From contig NZ_QUNO01000006.1 of assembly GCF_003387475.1 (NCBI RefSeq), forward strand, positions 124,001-188,000: a stretch of 64,000 nucleotides of DNA. The letters are read 5' to 3'. Below, one piece after another: positions 1 to 12,817 of this stretch (positions are counted from its first letter, which is position 1; every line of letters starts with the position of its first letter). The position numbers and the translations under genes were made by a program. This DNA is from Kutzneria buriramensis (GTDB taxonomy: Bacteria; Actinomycetota; Actinomycetes; Mycobacteriales; Pseudonocardiaceae). The notes under the pieces are model-generated. The model saw only the letters and a program-made list of their open reading frames with translations. It was not told where the DNA came from and did no database searches.

Positions 1-2773
1 CAGGTTCGCCCACTGGCTGATCGACCGCGGCGTCGGCCCCGGCGCGGTCGTCGGAGTTCGGCTGCCGCGGTCGTTCGACCTGCTGGTGGCGATCTACGGT
101 GTGGTGAAGGCGGGCGCGGCCTTCCTGCCGATGGAGGTCGATCTCCCGCCGGAGCGGGTGGCCTGGATGGTCGAGGACGCGTCGCCGGCACTGGTGATCG
201 AAAGCGTCCCGGACGTGTCGGCCCACCCCGACGAGGATCCGGCTGTCCCGATGTCGGCCGACCACGCCGCGTACATCATCTACACCTCCGGGTCGACGGG
301 CCGGCCCAAGGGCGTGGCGGTCCCGCACCGGTCGATCATGAACCGGATCCGATGGGGACAGGGCCGCTACGGAATGAGCGGCAGCGATCGGATGCTGCTG
401 AAGACCTCCGTCGGCTTCGACGTGTCCGTGCCGGAGTTGTTCTGGCCGCTCCAGGTCGGCGCTGCCCTGGTGATCGCCCGCCCGGACGGGCACAAGGACC
501 CGGCGTACCTGGCCCGGCTGATCCAGGAGCGGGACATCACCGACGTCGACTTCGCGCCGTCCACATTGGCCACCTTCCTGGCCGAGCCGTCGGCCGCCGA
601 ATGCCGGACCCTCCGGCGGATCGAGGCTGCCGGCGAGGCGTTGTCGACCGAGCTGGCCCAGCGCTGTGCGACCGTGTTGCCACAGGTCGAGCTGCACAAC
701 CTCTACGGCCCGACCGAAGCCGCCGTCGAGGTGACGGCCTGGCAGTACCAGCCTGAGCTCGACGCCACCGGCGCCGGCGTGCCGATCGGGACGCCGGTGT
801 GGAACACGCAGGTGTACGTGCTGGATGCGGCGTTGCGTCCGGTGCCGCCGGGGGTGCGGGGCGAGCTGTACCTGGCCGGCGTCCAGCTGGCCTGGGGTTA
901 CGTGCGACGGTCCGGGCTGACCGCCGAACGGTTCGTGGCCAACCCGTTCACGCCCGGGGAGCGCATGTACCGGACCGGGGACGTGGTCGCCTGGCGGCAG
1001 GACGGCGCGCTGACCTACCTGGGACGCGTCGACTTCCAGGTGAAGGTCCGCGGGTTCCGGATCGAGCCGGGCGAGATCGAGACCATGCTGATGGCGCATC
1101 CGCACGTCACCCAGGCCACTGTCATCGCCCGCGAGGACCAGCCGGGCGACCAGCGGCTCGTCGCTTATGTCGTGCCCGACGTCGACGACTCGGACGGCGG
1201 CGCGGACGAGCAGGTCGACGAGTGGAAGCAGGTGTACGACCAGACGTACGCCGACGCCACGCCGGCCGCCTGGGGCGAGGACTTCACCGGCTGGAACTCC
1301 AGCTACACCGGCGAACCGATCCCGACGGCGCAGATGCGTGACTGGCGGGACGCCGCGGTGAGCCACGTCCTCCGATGGTCGCCGCGCCGTGTTCTGGAGC
1401 TCGGTGTCGGATCAGGGCTGCTCCTGGCCCACCTGGTGCCGGCTGTGGACGAGTACTGGGGCACCGACTTCTCCGCACCCGTGCTCGACGAGTTGCGCCG
1501 GCAGGTGGACCGCGCCGGGTGGTCGGATCGGGTTCGGCTGCGGTGCCAGCCCGCCGACGACACGTCCGGACTGCCGGCCGAGGGCTTCGACACGGTCGTG
1601 CTGAACTCGGTGGCGCAGTACTTCCCGGACGCCCGCTACCTGGACCGCGTGCTGACGCGGGCGCTGGAGGTCCTCGCTCCGGGCGGTCGCGTGGTGATCG
1701 GCGACGTGCGCTACCTGGGATCGCTGCGCGCGCTGCGGGCCGCCGTGCACCGCGCCCACAACCCGGCCGCGACGCCGGCCACGGTACGGGCCGTGGTGGA
1801 ACAATCCCTGTTGACGGAGAAGGAACTTCTGCTCGACCCGGAGTGGTTCGTGCGTTGGGCCGCCCAGCACGACGACGTGCAGGTCGACGTCCGGCTGAAG
1901 CCCGGCCGGGCGCACAACGAGCTGACCCGCCACCGCTACGAGGTCGTGCTGCACAAGGCGCCCGCCGCACGGCGGGATCTGGCGAACTTGCCCGTGGTGG
2001 TGTGGGGGTGGCAGGCCGACTCCCTCGACGGGCTGGCGAAAATCTGCCGTGAGAGCGGACCGGTCCGTGTCACCCGCATGCCCAACGCACGCCTGGCGGC
2101 GGAACTCGACGCCGCCACAGCCCTGGCGGTCGATCCGCAGGATCTCCAGGACTGGGCCGACGGTCTTGGTTGGGGAGTGGCGGCCACCTGGGCCACCGGC
2201 TCCGTCGAGCACTTCGACGCCGTCGTGCTCCCGGACGGCCCCGTGGCCGGCCAGGTGGTCACCGGAGTCTTCACGCCGTCGGACCGCGCCGACCGCACGC
2301 TCGTCAACGCGCCGACCGGCGCCCGTCGGATCGGGTCGCTGATCTCCGGCCTGCGCGGCTACCTCCAGCAGCGGCTGCCGGAGTACATGACGTTGTCGGC
2401 CGTCGTGCCGATCGCCGAGGTTCCGTTGACCGCCAGCGGAAAGGTGGACCGGCGCGCGCTGCCGGTGCCCGACTACGCCGCCACGTCGACCGGACGTCCA
2501 CCACGAAACACAGGGGAGCGGGTCCTGTGCGAGCTGATGGCCGAGGTGCTGGGTCTGGACCGGGTCGGCATCGACGACGACTTCTTCGCCATGGGCGGCC
2601 ATTCGCTGCTGGCCACCCGTTTCGTCAGCCGGGTGCGAACGTCGCTCGGCGTCGAACTGCCCATCAGGGTGCTGTTCGAGCACCCGACCGTCGCCGAGCT
2701 GGCGAACGCCGTCGAGGACGGCGCCCGCCCGGCACGGCCCCGGGTCCGCAGGATGGATAGGAGCGGTCACTAA
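1..2773 (+). CDS. NRPS, 3' part: adenylation - methyltransferase - carrier (A-MT-T)
   Basis: This is the end of a nonribosomal peptide synthetase; the frame is open from base 2, so the start lies upstream. The adenylation domain shows its nucleotide loop [11 protein letters not shown] at 281-313. A SAM-dependent methyltransferase (LELGVGSG, about 1394-1417) is inserted between the A8 region and the A10 motif ([13 protein letters not shown], 2426-2464), the usual place for an N-methyltransferase acting on the bound amino acid. A carrier domain follows (GGHSL, phosphopantetheine Ser codon 2603-2605). Specificity residues aligned by eye to GrsA read D-V-P-D-E-A-L-V-E-K, which I do not recognise; the acidic residues at 278 and 331 would suit a basic side chain, but that is a guess. 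No epimerase or thioesterase follows, so the chain passes to the next gene, which starts directly after the stop codon. Confidence 0.93.
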   Translation, partial: RFAHWLIDRGVGPGAVVGVRLPRSFDLLVAIYGVVKAGAAFLPMEVDLPPERVAWMVEDASPALVIESVPDVSAHPDEDPAVPMSADHAAYIIYTSGSTGRPKGVAVPHRSIMNRIRWGQGRYGMSGSDRMLLKTSVGFDVSVPELFWPLQVGAALVIARPDGHKDPAYLARLIQERDITDVDFAPSTLATFLAEPSAAECRTLRRIEAAGEALSTELAQRCATVLPQVELHNLYGPTEAAVEVTAWQYQPELDATGAGVPIGTPVWNTQVYVLDAALRPVPPGVRGELYLAGVQLAWGYVRRSGLTAERFVANPFTPGERMYRTGDVVAWRQDGALTYLGRVDFQVKVRGFRIEPGEIETMLMAHPHVTQATVIAREDQPGDQRLVAYVVPDVDDSDGGADEQVDEWKQVYDQTYADATPAAWGEDFTGWNSSYTGEPIPTAQMRDWRDAAVSHVLRWSPRRVLELGVGSGLLLAHLVPAVDEYWGTDFSAPVLDELRRQVDRAGWSDRVRLRCQPADDTSGLPAEGFDTVVLNSVAQYFPDARYLDRVLTRALEVLAPGGRVVIGDVRYLGSLRALRAAVHRAHNPAATPATVRAVVEQSLLTEKELLLDPEWFVRWAAQHDDVQVDVRLKPGRAHNELTRHRYEVVLHKAPAARRDLANLPVVVWGWQADSLDGLAKICRESGPVRVTRMPNARLAAELDAATALAVDPQDLQDWADGLGWGVAATWATGSVEHFDAVVLPDGPVAGQVVTGVFTPSDRADRTLVNAPTGARRIGSLISGLRGYLQQRLPEYMTLSAVVPIAEVPLTASGKVDRRALPVPDYAATSTGRPPRNTGERVLCELMAEVLGLDRVGIDDDFFAMGGHSLLATRFVSRVRTSLGVELPIRVLFEHPTVAELANAVEDGARPARPRVRRMDRSGH

Positions 2774-5700
2774 ATGATCCCGTTGTCCTTCGCGCAGCGC
2801 CGGCTGTGGTTCGTCGACCGCTTCGAGGGCCCGTCCGCGCTGTACAACCTCCCGTTCGTGCTGCGCATGACCGGCGAGCTCGACCTGACGGCCCTGCACG
2901 CCGCGATCCGGGACGTCGTGGCCCGGCACGAGAGCCTGCGCACGGTGATCGGCCAGGACGAGGGCGGCAATCCCTTCCAACGGGTGCTGCCGATCACGGA
3001 GGTGGCGCTGGAGCTGCCCGTGGTGGACGTCGCGGCGGACGGGGTGCGGGACGCGGTCACCGCCGCCGCCGTCCACCGGTTCGACTTGGCCGCCGAGATT
3101 CCCCTGCGCGCCACGGTGTTCCGGTGTGGCCCCGACGAACACGTGCTGGCGCTGGTGATCCACCACATCGCCACCGACGGCGAGTCGATGGCGCCGCTGG
3201 CGCGGGATCTGGCCACCGCGTACGCCGCTCGTCGGGACGGCGTGGCGCCGGCGTGGCCGGAACTGCCTGTGCAGTACGTGGACTACGCGCTGTGGCAACG
3301 GGAACTGCTCGGCGACGAGGACGACCCGGACAGCCTGCTTGCCGCGCAGGTGCGGTACTGGCGGACGGAGCTGGACGGCGTGCCGCAGCCGCTGCCGCTG
3401 CCCACCGATCGACCCCGGCCGCCGGTGGCCGGCCGACGCGGCGACATCGTGGAATTCTCGTTCGACCGGGAACTGATGACCGCGGTGGAGAAGCTGGCGC
3501 GGGAACGCGGCGCCACCGCGTCGATGGTGCTCCAGGCGGCGCTCGCGGTGCTGCTGCACCAGATGGGCAGCGGCGAGGACATCCCGATCGGGTCGCCGAT
3601 CGCCGGCCGCACCGACGACGACCTCGCCGACCTCGTCGGGTTCTTCGTCAACACCTGGGTGCTGCGCGCCGACCTGTCCGGGAACCCGACCTTCGAGCAG
3701 GTGCTGGACCAGGTACGGGGCAAGGCGCTCGCCGCGTACGACAACCAGGACGCACCGTTCGAGCGGCTGGTGGAGCTGGTCAACCCGGCACGGTCCACCG
3801 CATGTCACCCGCTGTTCCAGGTGATGTTCGCGTGGCAGAACCTCGTGCGGGAGGACTTCGAGCTCCGCGGGTTGCGCGTCACGCTCGAGCAGGCCGCCAC
3901 CGGCACGGCCAAGTTCGACCTCTTCGTCAACATGGCCGACATCCCCGGTCTGGGGGTGGTCGGCCACCTGGAGTACGCGACCGACCTGTTCGACCGCGGC
4001 ACGGTCGAGAAGCTCGCCGCGCGGTTCACCGCCGTCGTACGGCAGGTGGTGGCCGGACCGAGCCGTCGCATCGGACTGGTGGACGTGCTGGTTCCCGGCG
4101 AACGCGAACTCCTGCTGACCCGGCTGAACGACACCGCCGCGCCCACACCGGAAGCCACCATCCCCGAGCTCTTCGAACGGCAGGCGACCGCGACGCCGGA
4201 CGCCGTCGCACTCGTCGTCGGCGGCGAATCGTTGACGTATCGGGAATTGAACGCACGCGCCGACCGCCTGGCTCGGGAGCTCGCCCGGCGGGGAGCCGGA
4301 CCGGAGTCCGTCGTCGGCCTCGCGCTGCCGCGCTGCACCGACCTGGTGGTGGCGCTGCTGGGCATCCTCAAGGCCGGCGCGGGTTACCTCCCCATCGATC
4401 CGCGTTACCCGAGCGGACGGCTGGCCCACATCCTCGCCGACGCGGGTCCGTCGCTGGTCGTCACCAACGCGGATGCCGCGGCCGTGCTGCCCCAGGACGA
4501 CACACCGCGGCTGATGGTCGACGGGCTGGACCACACCGATCCGACGAGCCACGTCGCCCGGCCGAGGCCGGATCACGTCGCCTTCCTCATGTACACGTCG
4601 GGCTCCACCGGCCTGCCGAAGGGCGTGGCCATCACCCACCGCAACGTCGTGAACGGTGTGCTGCGGCTGATCGGGGTGACCGGCGCCGGCCCGAAGTCCC
4701 GGATGCTCGCGGGCACCTCGATCAACTTCGACGTGTCCGTCTTCGAGATCCTCAGCACGCTGTTCACCGGCGGCGCGGTCGAACTGCTGCGCGACGTGCT
4801 CGCGCTCGGCGAGCGTCCGACGTGGACCGGCACGGTGATCAGCTCCGTGCCGTCGGTGTTCGCCGAGCTGTTGGACCAGATTCCCGGTGAGATCGAGGCC
4901 GACACGGTGGTCTTCGGCGGTGACGCGCTGTCGGCCGCGCTGGTGCGGCGAGTGCGCGAGCGCGTCCCCGGAATCCGGGTGATCAACCCGTACGGGCAGA
5001 GCGAGAGCTTCTACGCCACCACGTTCACCGTGCCCGATGACTGGACCGGAACGGGTCGGGTGCCGATCGGCGCCCCGCTGGGCAACATGCGGACCTATGT
5101 GCTGGGACCCGGGCTCGTGCCGGTGCCACCCGGCGTGGTCGGCGAGCTGTACGTGGCGGGCGCGGTCGGTCGCGGATACCACGGTCGGCCGGGATTGACC
5201 GCGGACCGGTTCGTCGCGGACCCGTTCGGACCGGCGGGCGACCGGATGTACCGCACCGGAGACCTGGTCCGATGGACATCCGGGCACCAGCTCGAGTACG
5301 TGGGCCGCGACGACGCCCAGCTGAAGATCCGCGGTTTCCGGATCGAACCGGGCGAGGTGGAGGCCGCGCTCGTCGCGCATCCCCGCGTGGCGGAGGCGAT
5401 CACCGTCGTCCGCTCACGGCGCGGCACCGCGCAGCTGGTCGGGTACGTGGTTCCGGTCGACACCGGTGCGGGACGCGGCAGCGCCGACGGCCTCAATCCC
5501 GGTGCGTGGGTGTCGGCGACGGAGCTGCGGCGGTTCGTCAGCGGCCGGCTCCCGGAGTTCATGGTGCCGGCGGCGTTCGTGGTCATCGACCGGATGCCGC
5601 TGGACCCGAACGGGAAGGTGGACCGGTCCGCGCTGCCCGAACCGGACGTCACCGCCACGGAGTACCGTGGCCCCCGCTCGCCGCTCGAGGAGCACCTGAC

Positions 5701-8700
5701 CGCGGTGTACGCGGAGGTTCTCGGCCTGGACCGGGTGGGCGTCGACGACGACTTCTTCGCCGTCGGCGGGGACAGCATTCGGTCGATCCAGGTGGTGGCG
5801 CGGGCCCGGGCGCGCGGCGTCGAGGTCACCCCACGAGAGATCTTCGAATGCCGCACGGTGGCAGAACTGGCCGCTCGCGTGGACGGCCGGGCCACCACCG
5901 GCGTGCTGGCCGAGCTGGACGGTGGTGGCGTGGGATGGGCGCCGCTCCTCCCGGCCGCGCGATACCTGACCGAGTTCGGCGGCGGGATCGACCGGTTCGC
6001 GATGTCGGTCGTTGTCGACCTGCCGGCCGGCATCGACCACGCTGGCATCGTCGCCACGCTCGGTGCGGTGATGGACCGGCACGACGTGCTCCGTTCTCGG
6101 TTGTTGTCGGGTCCGGACGAAGGCCTCGTGGTGGGGCCGCCGGGGTCGGTCGACGTCGCCGAGCTTGTGCGCCGGGTGGGCTGTCACGGTAGGTGGGACG
6201 ACGAGTGGCTGCGAGTCGCCCGGGCGGAGCTGGACGCGGCGACGAAGCGACTCGACCCGGCCGCCGGCCTGATGGCGCAGTTCGTCTGGTTCGATCCGGC
6301 TGAAGCCGGTGCGGGCCGGTTGCTGCTGGTGGTGCACCACTTCGCCGTGGACGGGGTGTCGTGGCGCATCCTGCTGCCGGATCTCGCGGCCGCGTGGGAT
6401 CAGGTTCGGGTCGGTCGTTCGCCGGTGCTGCCACCGGTGGCGACGTCGGCCCGGCGCTGGGCGCACGCCCTGGCCGACCAGGCCCGATCGGCCGAACGGG
6501 TCGCCGAGCTGCCACTGTGGAAGTCCATTGTGGACGCACCGGATCCGCCGCTGGGCTCGCGTCCACTGGATCCCACGGTGGACGTGATGTCCACGGTGGA
6601 GCACCGGTGGGTCGAGCTGCCGGTGTCGACGACCGAGGCCCTCCTGACGACGCTGCCGACGGCGTTCCATGGCGGGGTTGACGACGGTCTGCTGGCCGGG
6701 CTGGCGCTGGCTGTGACCGCCTGGCGCCGGCGGCGAGGGGTGCACGAGCCCGCGGTCCTGGTCCGGCTGGAGGGCCACGGTCGCGCCGAGGACATCATGC
6801 CGGGTGCGGACCTGTCCCGGACGGTCGGCTGGTTCACCAGCATGTTCCCGGTCCGACTGGACATCGAGGACGCCGACCTCGACGACGCGTTGGCCGGCGG
6901 CGGCGCCGCGGACGCGATCGTCAAGTCGGTCAAGGAGCAGCTGCGCGCGTTGCCGGACAAGGGAATCGGGTACGGGCTGCTGCGGCATCTCAACGAGGAC
7001 ACCGCGTCCGTGCTGGGCGACCGGCCCGATGGCCAGATCGCGTTCAACTACCTCGGGCGCTTCTCCGCCGCGGACATGCCCGAGCACCTGCGAGGCCTGG
7101 GCTGGACCGAGGCCGCCGACACCGCCGACTGGATCTCGGTGCCGGACCCGGACCTGCCGGCGATGGCGACCATCGAGATCAATGCGCTGGTCGACGACGC
7201 CCGGGACGGGCCACGCCTGCGCGCGTTGTTCGGCGCGCCCACCGGCGTGCTCGCACCGGACGAGGTGCGGGAGCTCGCCGAGCTGTGGCTGATCGCGCTC
7301 GAAGCGCTGGCCCGGCGCGTCTGCGAGGCCGGTTCGGGCGGCCTGACCCCGTCGGACGTCCCGCTGGTGGCCGTGCGTCAACGGGAGATCGAAGCGTGGG
7401 AGAAGCGCTACCCAGGGCTGACCGATGTGTGGCCGCTGACTCCGTTGCAGTCCGGCCTGCTGTTCCACACGACGCTGGCTGGTGCGACGTCGGACGCGTA
7501 TCACGAGCAGTTGGTGCTGCACGTGTCCGGACACATCGACCCGGACCGGATGCGTCTGGCCGGGCAGGCGCTGCTCGACCGGCACGCGAGCCTGCGGGTC
7601 GCGTTCGTGCCCAACGCCATGGGCGACCTCGTGCAGCTCGTCGTCGACGACGTTCGACTGCCATGGCGTGGCGTCGACCTGAGCGAGTTGTCCCCGGAGG
7701 ACCGGACGGCGGCGTTCGAGCGGCTGCTCGCACGGGACCGGGAGGCCCACTTCGATCCGGCCGAACCGCCGCTGGTGCGGATGAGCCTGGTGCGGCTGGA
7801 GCCTGAAAGGTCCGAGCTGGTGTTCACGGCTCACCACGCGTTGTTCGACGGCTGGTCGATCCCGCTGATGATGCGCGATCTGCTGGACCTGTACGCGAAC
7901 GGCGCGGACGGTCACGCGCTGCCGCCCGCCCGCCAGTTCGGCGATTTCCTCACCTGGTTGTCCGAACAGGACGGTTCCGCGTCGACCCGGGCGTGGGCTG
8001 ACGAGTTGGACGGCGTCGACGAGCCGACGTTGCTCGCGCAGGATGCGGCGGGGGAGGAGAAACTCGCCGGCTTCGACGTTCCGGTGCCGGTCGAGCTGTC
8101 CCGCCGGCTGACTCGGCGGGCCGCCGAACTCGGCGTCACGCTGAACACCATCGTGCAGGGGAGCTGGGCCGTCGTGCTGGCCGGGCTCGCCGGACGTCAG
8201 GACGTCGTGTTCGGGAACACGGTGTCCGGCCGGCCGGCGGCGGTGCCCGGTGTGGACGCCGTGGTCGGACTGTTCATCAACACGCTGCCCGTGCGGGTGC
8301 GGTTCACCGCGTGGGACACGCTCCGACAGATGCTGAATCGGTTGCAGGACCGACAGAGCGCGTTGCTGGACCACCATCATGTCGGGCTGGCCGACATCCA
8401 GCGCGCAGTCGGCCTCACCTCGCTGTTCGACACCGTCGTCGTGTTCGAGTCCTACCCGTTCGATCAGGCCGGCATCGACGACGCCGGAGCCGAGGCGGGC
8501 ATTCGGATCACCGGCATCGGCTCGACCAACGGCACCCACTATCCGCTGGGCGTGGCGGTCGGCGCCGACCCCGACATCCAGGCGGCGGTGCAGTACCAGG
8601 AAAACCTGTTCGACCAGGACTTCGTACGAGACATCGCCGAGCGCTTCGTGGAGGTCCTACGGCAGGTGGCGGACGATCCCGACCTGCCGATCGGGCGGGT

Positions 8701-11197
8701 GGACGCCGCGGCCCGACGGGGCCTGCCGCCGGCCGTGCACGACCCCGCGCCGCAGGTGCCCGAGGACACGATCGCGGCACTGTTCGAACGGCAGGTGGCC
8801 GCGACCCCGGACGCCACGGCCGTCGTCTTCGAGGACCGCGTTCTGACCTACCGCGAGCTCGACGAGCAGGCGAACGGGCTGGCGCACACCCTGATCGGAC
8901 GCGGGGTGGGGCCAGAGTCCGTGGTGGCGGTGTCGCTGCGGCGGTCGCCCGAACTCGTCGTCGCCCTGCTGGCCGTCGCGAAGGCGGGTGGCGCATACCT
9001 CCCGGTGGACCACACCTATCCGGCAGCGCGCATCGCTTTCGTGCTCAAGGACTCTGCCGCCGGACTGGCGATTGTGGACGACGAAACCGAAGCGGCGATC
9101 GCCCAGAACTCGATCGCCACCTTGAGGGTTGAAGAGTCCCTAGTGGATGGTGAACCGGTGGCAAGTGCCGCGACGCTGGACAACACCGCCTACGTCATCT
9201 ACACGTCCGGCTCCACCGGCCGGCCGAAGGGCGTGGCGGTGACCCACCGCGGCGTGGCCGCGCTGGCCGCCGCGCACGTCGAACGGCTCGCGGTGACGCC
9301 GGAAAGCCGCATGCTGCAACTCGCCTCGCCGAGCTTCGACGTCTCACTGTGCGAGCTGTTCACCGCGCTGCTGTCCGGCGCCGCCGTTGTGTTGGCCGAC
9401 CTCGACCGACTGGCACCGGGGACTCCGCTGGCCGGGGTCATCGAGGCACACCGCGTGACCCACGCGATGATCCCGCCGGCGGTGCTGGACGTCATGCCAT
9501 CCGATGCGCTGACCACCGTGGTGTCCCTGGTCGTCGGTGGGGAGGTGACGTCGCCGGAGCTGATCGCGCGATGGTCGGCCGACCGCCGGATGGTCAACGT
9601 GTACGGCCCCACCGAGTCCACCGCCTCGGCCACCATGAGCCGGCCGCTCACGCCGGACGTCCGTGTCCCGCCGATCGGTGATCCCATCCCGAACACCACG
9701 GTGTACGTGTTGGACGCGGCCATGCGCCCGGTTCCGACCGGTGTGGCGGGGGAGTTGTACATCGCGGGTTCCGGTGTGGCGCGCGGATATCTCGGCCGGT
9801 CGGCACTGACCGCAGAGCGGTTCGTGGCCTGTCCGTTCGGCCGGCCCGGCGAACGCATGTACCGCACCGGTGACGTGGTCGCGTGGACTCGTGACGGCGA
9901 ACTGATGTTCCGCGGCCGCGTGGACGACCAGGTCAAGATCCGCGGCTTCCGGGTCGAGCCGGGCGAGATCGAGACCGCCCTCGCGGCGCACGCCGACGTG
10001 GACCGCGCCGTCGTGGTGGTGACCGACGACCGGCGTTTGGTCGGCTACCTGGTCCCGGCGGCCGGCCGGGCCGACGGGGTCGCCGAGCGAGTGCGGGAAC
10101 ACCTGGTGGAACGTCTTCCCGGTCACATGGTGCCGTCGGCGCTGATGCTCATCGACGATGTGCCGCTGACGCCCAGCGCCAAACTCGACCGCCGGGCCCT
10201 GCCGGCGCCCGACTTCGCCGCCCTGCCCACCGGTCGGGCCGCGCGAACTACGCAGGAGGACATCCTGTGCGGGCTGTTCGCCGAGGTGCTGGGTGTGCCG
10301 CGCGTCGGTATCGACGACAGCTTCGTGGCGCTGGGCGGACACTCCCTGCTCGCCACCCGGCTCATCAACCGGATCCGCACGGTGCTCGGCGTCGAACTGC
10401 CGATGCGGCTGGTGTTCCAGGCGCCGACCGTGGCGGAGCTGGCCGCCCATCTGGCGTCGGACGGGCGGTCGGCCGACACCGCCGATCCGTTCGCCGCGGT
10501 GCTGCCGATCAAGCCGGACGGGGATCGGGAACCGCTGTGGTGCATCCACCCCGGTGGCGGAATGTGCTGGGTGTACCTGGGTTTCGCCGCGTTGGTGCCG
10601 GCCGACCGGCCGGTTTACGGCGTGCAGGCGAAGGGCATCGACGGGCGGACGGCGCGACCCGGATCGCTCGACGAGCTGGTGGCCGACTACGTCGCCGAGG
10701 TGCTGCGGGTCCAGCCGGAGGGCCCGTTCAACCTGATGGGGCTGTCCATCGGCGGCACCATCGCCCACGCGATGGCCGCGGAACTGCGGCAGCGAGGCCA
10801 CGAGGTCGGGCTGCTGGCGCTGTTGGACAGCGTGCCGAGCACGTACCTCAACTCGATCGCGCCGCCCACGCCGACCGAGATCCGGGAGTACTTCGAGGAG
10901 CACTTCACCAGCCTCGTCGGCGCGGACGAGTACGAGTCCTTCGTGGCCAACGCCGTCGCGGTGGTGGTCAACCAGACGTCCCTGATGCCCGGATTCACCT
11001 CGCCGGTCTTCGACGGCGACGCGCTGTTCTTCGCCGCGGCGCCGAACGCCGGCGACGACTACGCCGAACTGTGGCGGCCGCACGTCCGCGGCGCGATCCG
11101 CCGGCACGACATCCGGAGCGCGCACGGCGACATGTACCTGCCGGGGCCGGCGGCGGAGATCTTCCAGGCCATCAACCGCGAACTCACGGGGGACTAG
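2774..11197 (+). CDS. NRPS, two modules with release: C-A-T-E-C-A-T-TE
   Basis: This 2807-residue synthetase extends and releases the peptide. Its domains are: condensation (HHIATDG at 130-136); adenylation 1 (YTSGSTG at 607, FDVSVFE at 652); carrier 1 (GGDS, Ser1001); epimerase ([10 protein letters not shown] at 1188 and an EGHGR motif); condensation 2 (HHALFDGWS at 1687, expected to take a D-configured donor); adenylation 2 (YTSGSTG at 2143); carrier 2 (GGHS, Ser2524); and thioesterase (GLSIGG, Ser2658). By eye, adenylation 1 reads D-V-F-S-V-G-P-Y-A-K, close to remembered piperazate codes of the DVFSVAAYAK type, and the epimerase would make this residue D. Adenylation 2 reads D-V-C-M-V-G-V-A-S-K, which I cannot assign. 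The start codon follows the previous stop without a gap, with AGGAG at about 2760. The terminal thioesterase makes this the last synthetase in the chain, releasing by cyclisation or hydrolysis. Confidence 0.95.
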   Translation: MIPLSFAQRRLWFVDRFEGPSALYNLPFVLRMTGELDLTALHAAIRDVVARHESLRTVIGQDEGGNPFQRVLPITEVALELPVVDVAADGVRDAVTAAAVHRFDLAAEIPLRATVFRCGPDEHVLALVIHHIATDGESMAPLARDLATAYAARRDGVAPAWPELPVQYVDYALWQRELLGDEDDPDSLLAAQVRYWRTELDGVPQPLPLPTDRPRPPVAGRRGDIVEFSFDRELMTAVEKLARERGATASMVLQAALAVLLHQMGSGEDIPIGSPIAGRTDDDLADLVGFFVNTWVLRADLSGNPTFEQVLDQVRGKALAAYDNQDAPFERLVELVNPARSTACHPLFQVMFAWQNLVREDFELRGLRVTLEQAATGTAKFDLFVNMADIPGLGVVGHLEYATDLFDRGTVEKLAARFTAVVRQVVAGPSRRIGLVDVLVPGERELLLTRLNDTAAPTPEATIPELFERQATATPDAVALVVGGESLTYRELNARADRLARELARRGAGPESVVGLALPRCTDLVVALLGILKAGAGYLPIDPRYPSGRLAHILADAGPSLVVTNADAAAVLPQDDTPRLMVDGLDHTDPTSHVARPRPDHVAFLMYTSGSTGLPKGVAITHRNVVNGVLRLIGVTGAGPKSRMLAGTSINFDVSVFEILSTLFTGGAVELLRDVLALGERPTWTGTVISSVPSVFAELLDQIPGEIEADTVVFGGDALSAALVRRVRERVPGIRVINPYGQSESFYATTFTVPDDWTGTGRVPIGAPLGNMRTYVLGPGLVPVPPGVVGELYVAGAVGRGYHGRPGLTADRFVADPFGPAGDRMYRTGDLVRWTSGHQLEYVGRDDAQLKIRGFRIEPGEVEAALVAHPRVAEAITVVRSRRGTAQLVGYVVPVDTGAGRGSADGLNPGAWVSATELRRFVSGRLPEFMVPAAFVVIDRMPLDPNGKVDRSALPEPDVTATEYRGPRSPLEEHLTAVYAEVLGLDRVGVDDDFFAVGGDSIRSIQVVARARARGVEVTPREIFECRTVAELAARVDGRATTGVLAELDGGGVGWAPLLPAARYLTEFGGGIDRFAMSVVVDLPAGIDHAGIVATLGAVMDRHDVLRSRLLSGPDEGLVVGPPGSVDVAELVRRVGCHGRWDDEWLRVARAELDAATKRLDPAAGLMAQFVWFDPAEAGAGRLLLVVHHFAVDGVSWRILLPDLAAAWDQVRVGRSPVLPPVATSARRWAHALADQARSAERVAELPLWKSIVDAPDPPLGSRPLDPTVDVMSTVEHRWVELPVSTTEALLTTLPTAFHGGVDDGLLAGLALAVTAWRRRRGVHEPAVLVRLEGHGRAEDIMPGADLSRTVGWFTSMFPVRLDIEDADLDDALAGGGAADAIVKSVKEQLRALPDKGIGYGLLRHLNEDTASVLGDRPDGQIAFNYLGRFSAADMPEHLRGLGWTEAADTADWISVPDPDLPAMATIEINALVDDARDGPRLRALFGAPTGVLAPDEVRELAELWLIALEALARRVCEAGSGGLTPSDVPLVAVRQREIEAWEKRYPGLTDVWPLTPLQSGLLFHTTLAGATSDAYHEQLVLHVSGHIDPDRMRLAGQALLDRHASLRVAFVPNAMGDLVQLVVDDVRLPWRGVDLSELSPEDRTAAFERLLARDREAHFDPAEPPLVRMSLVRLEPERSELVFTAHHALFDGWSIPLMMRDLLDLYANGADGHALPPARQFGDFLTWLSEQDGSASTRAWADELDGVDEPTLLAQDAAGEEKLAGFDVPVPVELSRRLTRRAAELGVTLNTIVQGSWAVVLAGLAGRQDVVFGNTVSGRPAAVPGVDAVVGLFINTLPVRVRFTAWDTLRQMLNRLQDRQSALLDHHHVGLADIQRAVGLTSLFDTVVVFESYPFDQAGIDDAGAEAGIRITGIGSTNGTHYPLGVAVGADPDIQAAVQYQENLFDQDFVRDIAERFVEVLRQVADDPDLPIGRVDAAARRGLPPAVHDPAPQVPEDTIAALFERQVAATPDATAVVFEDRVLTYRELDEQANGLAHTLIGRGVGPESVVAVSLRRSPELVVALLAVAKAGGAYLPVDHTYPAARIAFVLKDSAAGLAIVDDETEAAIAQNSIATLRVEESLVDGEPVASAATLDNTAYVIYTSGSTGRPKGVAVTHRGVAALAAAHVERLAVTPESRMLQLASPSFDVSLCELFTALLSGAAVVLADLDRLAPGTPLAGVIEAHRVTHAMIPPAVLDVMPSDALTTVVSLVVGGEVTSPELIARWSADRRMVNVYGPTESTASATMSRPLTPDVRVPPIGDPIPNTTVYVLDAAMRPVPTGVAGELYIAGSGVARGYLGRSALTAERFVACPFGRPGERMYRTGDVVAWTRDGELMFRGRVDDQVKIRGFRVEPGEIETALAAHADVDRAVVVVTDDRRLVGYLVPAAGRADGVAERVREHLVERLPGHMVPSALMLIDDVPLTPSAKLDRRALPAPDFAALPTGRAARTTQEDILCGLFAEVLGVPRVGIDDSFVALGGHSLLATRLINRIRTVLGVELPMRLVFQAPTVAELAAHLASDGRSADTADPFAAVLPIKPDGDREPLWCIHPGGGMCWVYLGFAALVPADRPVYGVQAKGIDGRTARPGSLDELVADYVAEVLRVQPEGPFNLMGLSIGGTIAHAMAAELRQRGHEVGLLALLDSVPSTYLNSIAPPTPTEIREYFEEHFTSLVGADEYESFVANAVAVVVNQTSLMPGFTSPVFDGDALFFAAAPNAGDDYAELWRPHVRGAIRRHDIRSAHGDMYLPGPAAEIFQAINRELTGD

Positions 11198-11257
11198 CCG
11201 ATGACGCGACCACCGGACGATGCCCCGACAACTCGAGCGGCACGAGAGGACCATCTC

Positions 11258-12565
11258 ATGGACACACGTGGGTCGGAGACGTACGACGTCGTGGGCATCG
11301 GGTTCGGACCAGCCAACCTGTCGCTGGCCATCGCGCTGGAGGAGAGCCCGCAGCGGCTCACCTCCGCCTTCTTCGAGCGGCAGCCGTCGCTGGGCTGGCA
11401 CCGCGGCATGCTGGTGCCCGCCGCGAAGATGCAGGTCGCCTTCCTCAAGGACCTGGTCACGTTCCGGAACCCGACGTCGACCTTCAGCTTCGTGTCCTAC
11501 CTGCACGATCGGGGCCGGCTGGCGCGGTTCGTCAACAACCAGGACTTCTTTCCCACCCGCCGCGAGTTCCACGACTACCTAGAGTGGGCCGAGTCCCGTG
11601 TGTCGCACCGGGTGTCGTACCAGTCCGAGGTCACCGCCATGCGGCTGCCGTGCGCTCAGCGCCCGGGCGAGGACGACCACGTCGAGGTCGAGGTGCGCGA
11701 CCGCACCGCGCCCAGTGGGTCCCGCACTGTCGCCGCGCGCAACGTCGTCATCTCCACCGGGCTCGTGCCGCGCATGCCGGCGGGCCTGCAGACCGACGAA
11801 TTCGTCTGGCACAGCTCGGAGTTCCTGCACAAGTTCTCGCGAGCCGACCACAGCGGGCTGAAGCGGGTGGCCGTCGTCGGGGCGGGGCAGAGCGCCGCGG
11901 AGATCGTGCGGTTCCTCTACGACATGCTGCCCGACGCGAACGTGTTCGCGATCATCCCGTCCTACGGCTACTCCATCGCCGACAACACCCCGTTCGCCAA
12001 CCAGATCTTCGACCCGGCGGCGGTCGACGACTTCTACGCCGGGTCGGATCAGGCCAAGGACGCGATCTGGCGCTACCACCGCAACACCAACTACTCGGTG
12101 GTCGACGACGAGGTGATCAAGGACCTCTACCGGCGCCAGTACGACGACGATCTCGGCCGCCCCGGGCGGCTGGCCTTTCTCAACCTCTCCCGGGTCCTCG
12201 ACGTGAAGCGGGTCGGCGAGGACACGAGGGTCACGGTGCACTCGACGGCCACCGAGCAGGCCGCCGACCTCGACGTCGACGTGCTGGTCTGCGCCACCGG
12301 CTACAGCCCGATGGAGCCGGCCGACCTGCTCGGCGACCTGGCTCGGTACTGCGTCTACGACGGCGACGGCCGGTACCAGGTCGACCGCGACTACCGGCTG
12401 GTCACGCCGGATCTGGACTGCGGGATCTACCTCCAGGGCGGCACCGAGCACACCCACGGGCTGTCCTCGTCACTGCTGTCGAACATCGCGGTGCGCAGCG
12501 GCGAGATCGCCGCGTCGATCGCGCGCCGGCGGCTGTCCACCAACGGAAACGGAGTCCACGCATGA
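11258..12565 (+). CDS. ktzI: L-ornithine N5-monooxygenase (flavin), piperazate precursor enzyme
   Basis: A flavin- and NADPH-dependent N-hydroxylase of the SidA/PvdA/KtzI family that converts L-ornithine to N5-hydroxyornithine. The FAD loop is [14 protein letters not shown] near the N-terminus, the NADPH loop [10 protein letters not shown] is mid-protein, and the family C-terminal motif ATGYSP is followed by [15 protein letters not shown]. The whole protein looks very like KtzI of the kutzneride pathway as I remember it. In that pathway N5-hydroxyornithine is then cyclised to piperazate by the haem enzyme KtzT, which is not in this window. I chose the ATG at 11258 (AGAGGA seven bases upstream) because it gives the short family-like N-terminus; an in-frame ATG at 11201 is possible. 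The gene directly follows the synthetase and overlaps mbtH by ATGA. Confidence 0.93.
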   Translation: MDTRGSETYDVVGIGFGPANLSLAIALEESPQRLTSAFFERQPSLGWHRGMLVPAAKMQVAFLKDLVTFRNPTSTFSFVSYLHDRGRLARFVNNQDFFPTRREFHDYLEWAESRVSHRVSYQSEVTAMRLPCAQRPGEDDHVEVEVRDRTAPSGSRTVAARNVVISTGLVPRMPAGLQTDEFVWHSSEFLHKFSRADHSGLKRVAVVGAGQSAAEIVRFLYDMLPDANVFAIIPSYGYSIADNTPFANQIFDPAAVDDFYAGSDQAKDAIWRYHRNTNYSVVDDEVIKDLYRRQYDDDLGRPGRLAFLNLSRVLDVKRVGEDTRVTVHSTATEQAADLDVDVLVCATGYSPMEPADLLGDLARYCVYDGDGRYQVDRDYRLVTPDLDCGIYLQGGTEHTHGLSSSLLSNIAVRSGEIAASIARRRLSTNGNGVHA

Positions 12566-12795
12566 GCACCAACCCGTTCGACGACGAGAACGGCCAGTTC
12601 TACGTGCTGGTCAACGACGAGGAGCAGCACTCGCTGTGGCCGACCTTCGCCGAGGTGCCCGGCGGCTGGCGGGTCGTGTTCGGCGCGGAAGGCCGGTCGA
12701 ACTGCCTGAAGTACGTCGAGGAGAACTGGACCGACATCCGGCCGAAGAGCCTGCGCGACGCGATGGCGGCCGACGGCGCCGCGTCGGCGCGCTAG
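12562..12795 (+). CDS. MbtH-like adenylation-domain partner
   Basis: A 77-residue MbtH-type protein. These small cytosolic proteins bind NRPS adenylation domains and are often needed for their folding or activity. The family pattern is clear: [15 protein letters not shown] at the start, then the SLWP...PGGW tryptophan motifs, then [18 protein letters not shown]. The ATG overlaps the ornithine hydroxylase stop codon (ATGA), so the two are probably translationally coupled. One MbtH probably serves all adenylation domains of the cluster, including the free-standing one at 14008. Confidence 0.96.
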   Translation: MSTNPFDDENGQFYVLVNDEEQHSLWPTFAEVPGGWRVVFGAEGRSNCLKYVEENWTDIRPKSLRDAMAADGAASAR

Positions 12796-12817
12796 TCCGA
12801 CCACGAAGGGAGATCCG

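Noticed and set aside
11201-11257. Upstream ATG as the start of the ornithine hydroxylase
   Set aside because: It would add 19 residues not expected from the KtzI-like N-terminus; ATG 11258 has the better-spaced ribosome site.
1412-11572. Very long open frames on the minus strand across the synthetase genes (1322, 1041 and 742 codons)
   Set aside because: They are antisense shadows of GC-rich NRPS codons: low-complexity His/Arg/Gly-rich proteins without family motifs, while the plus strand carries perfect NRPS motifs throughout.
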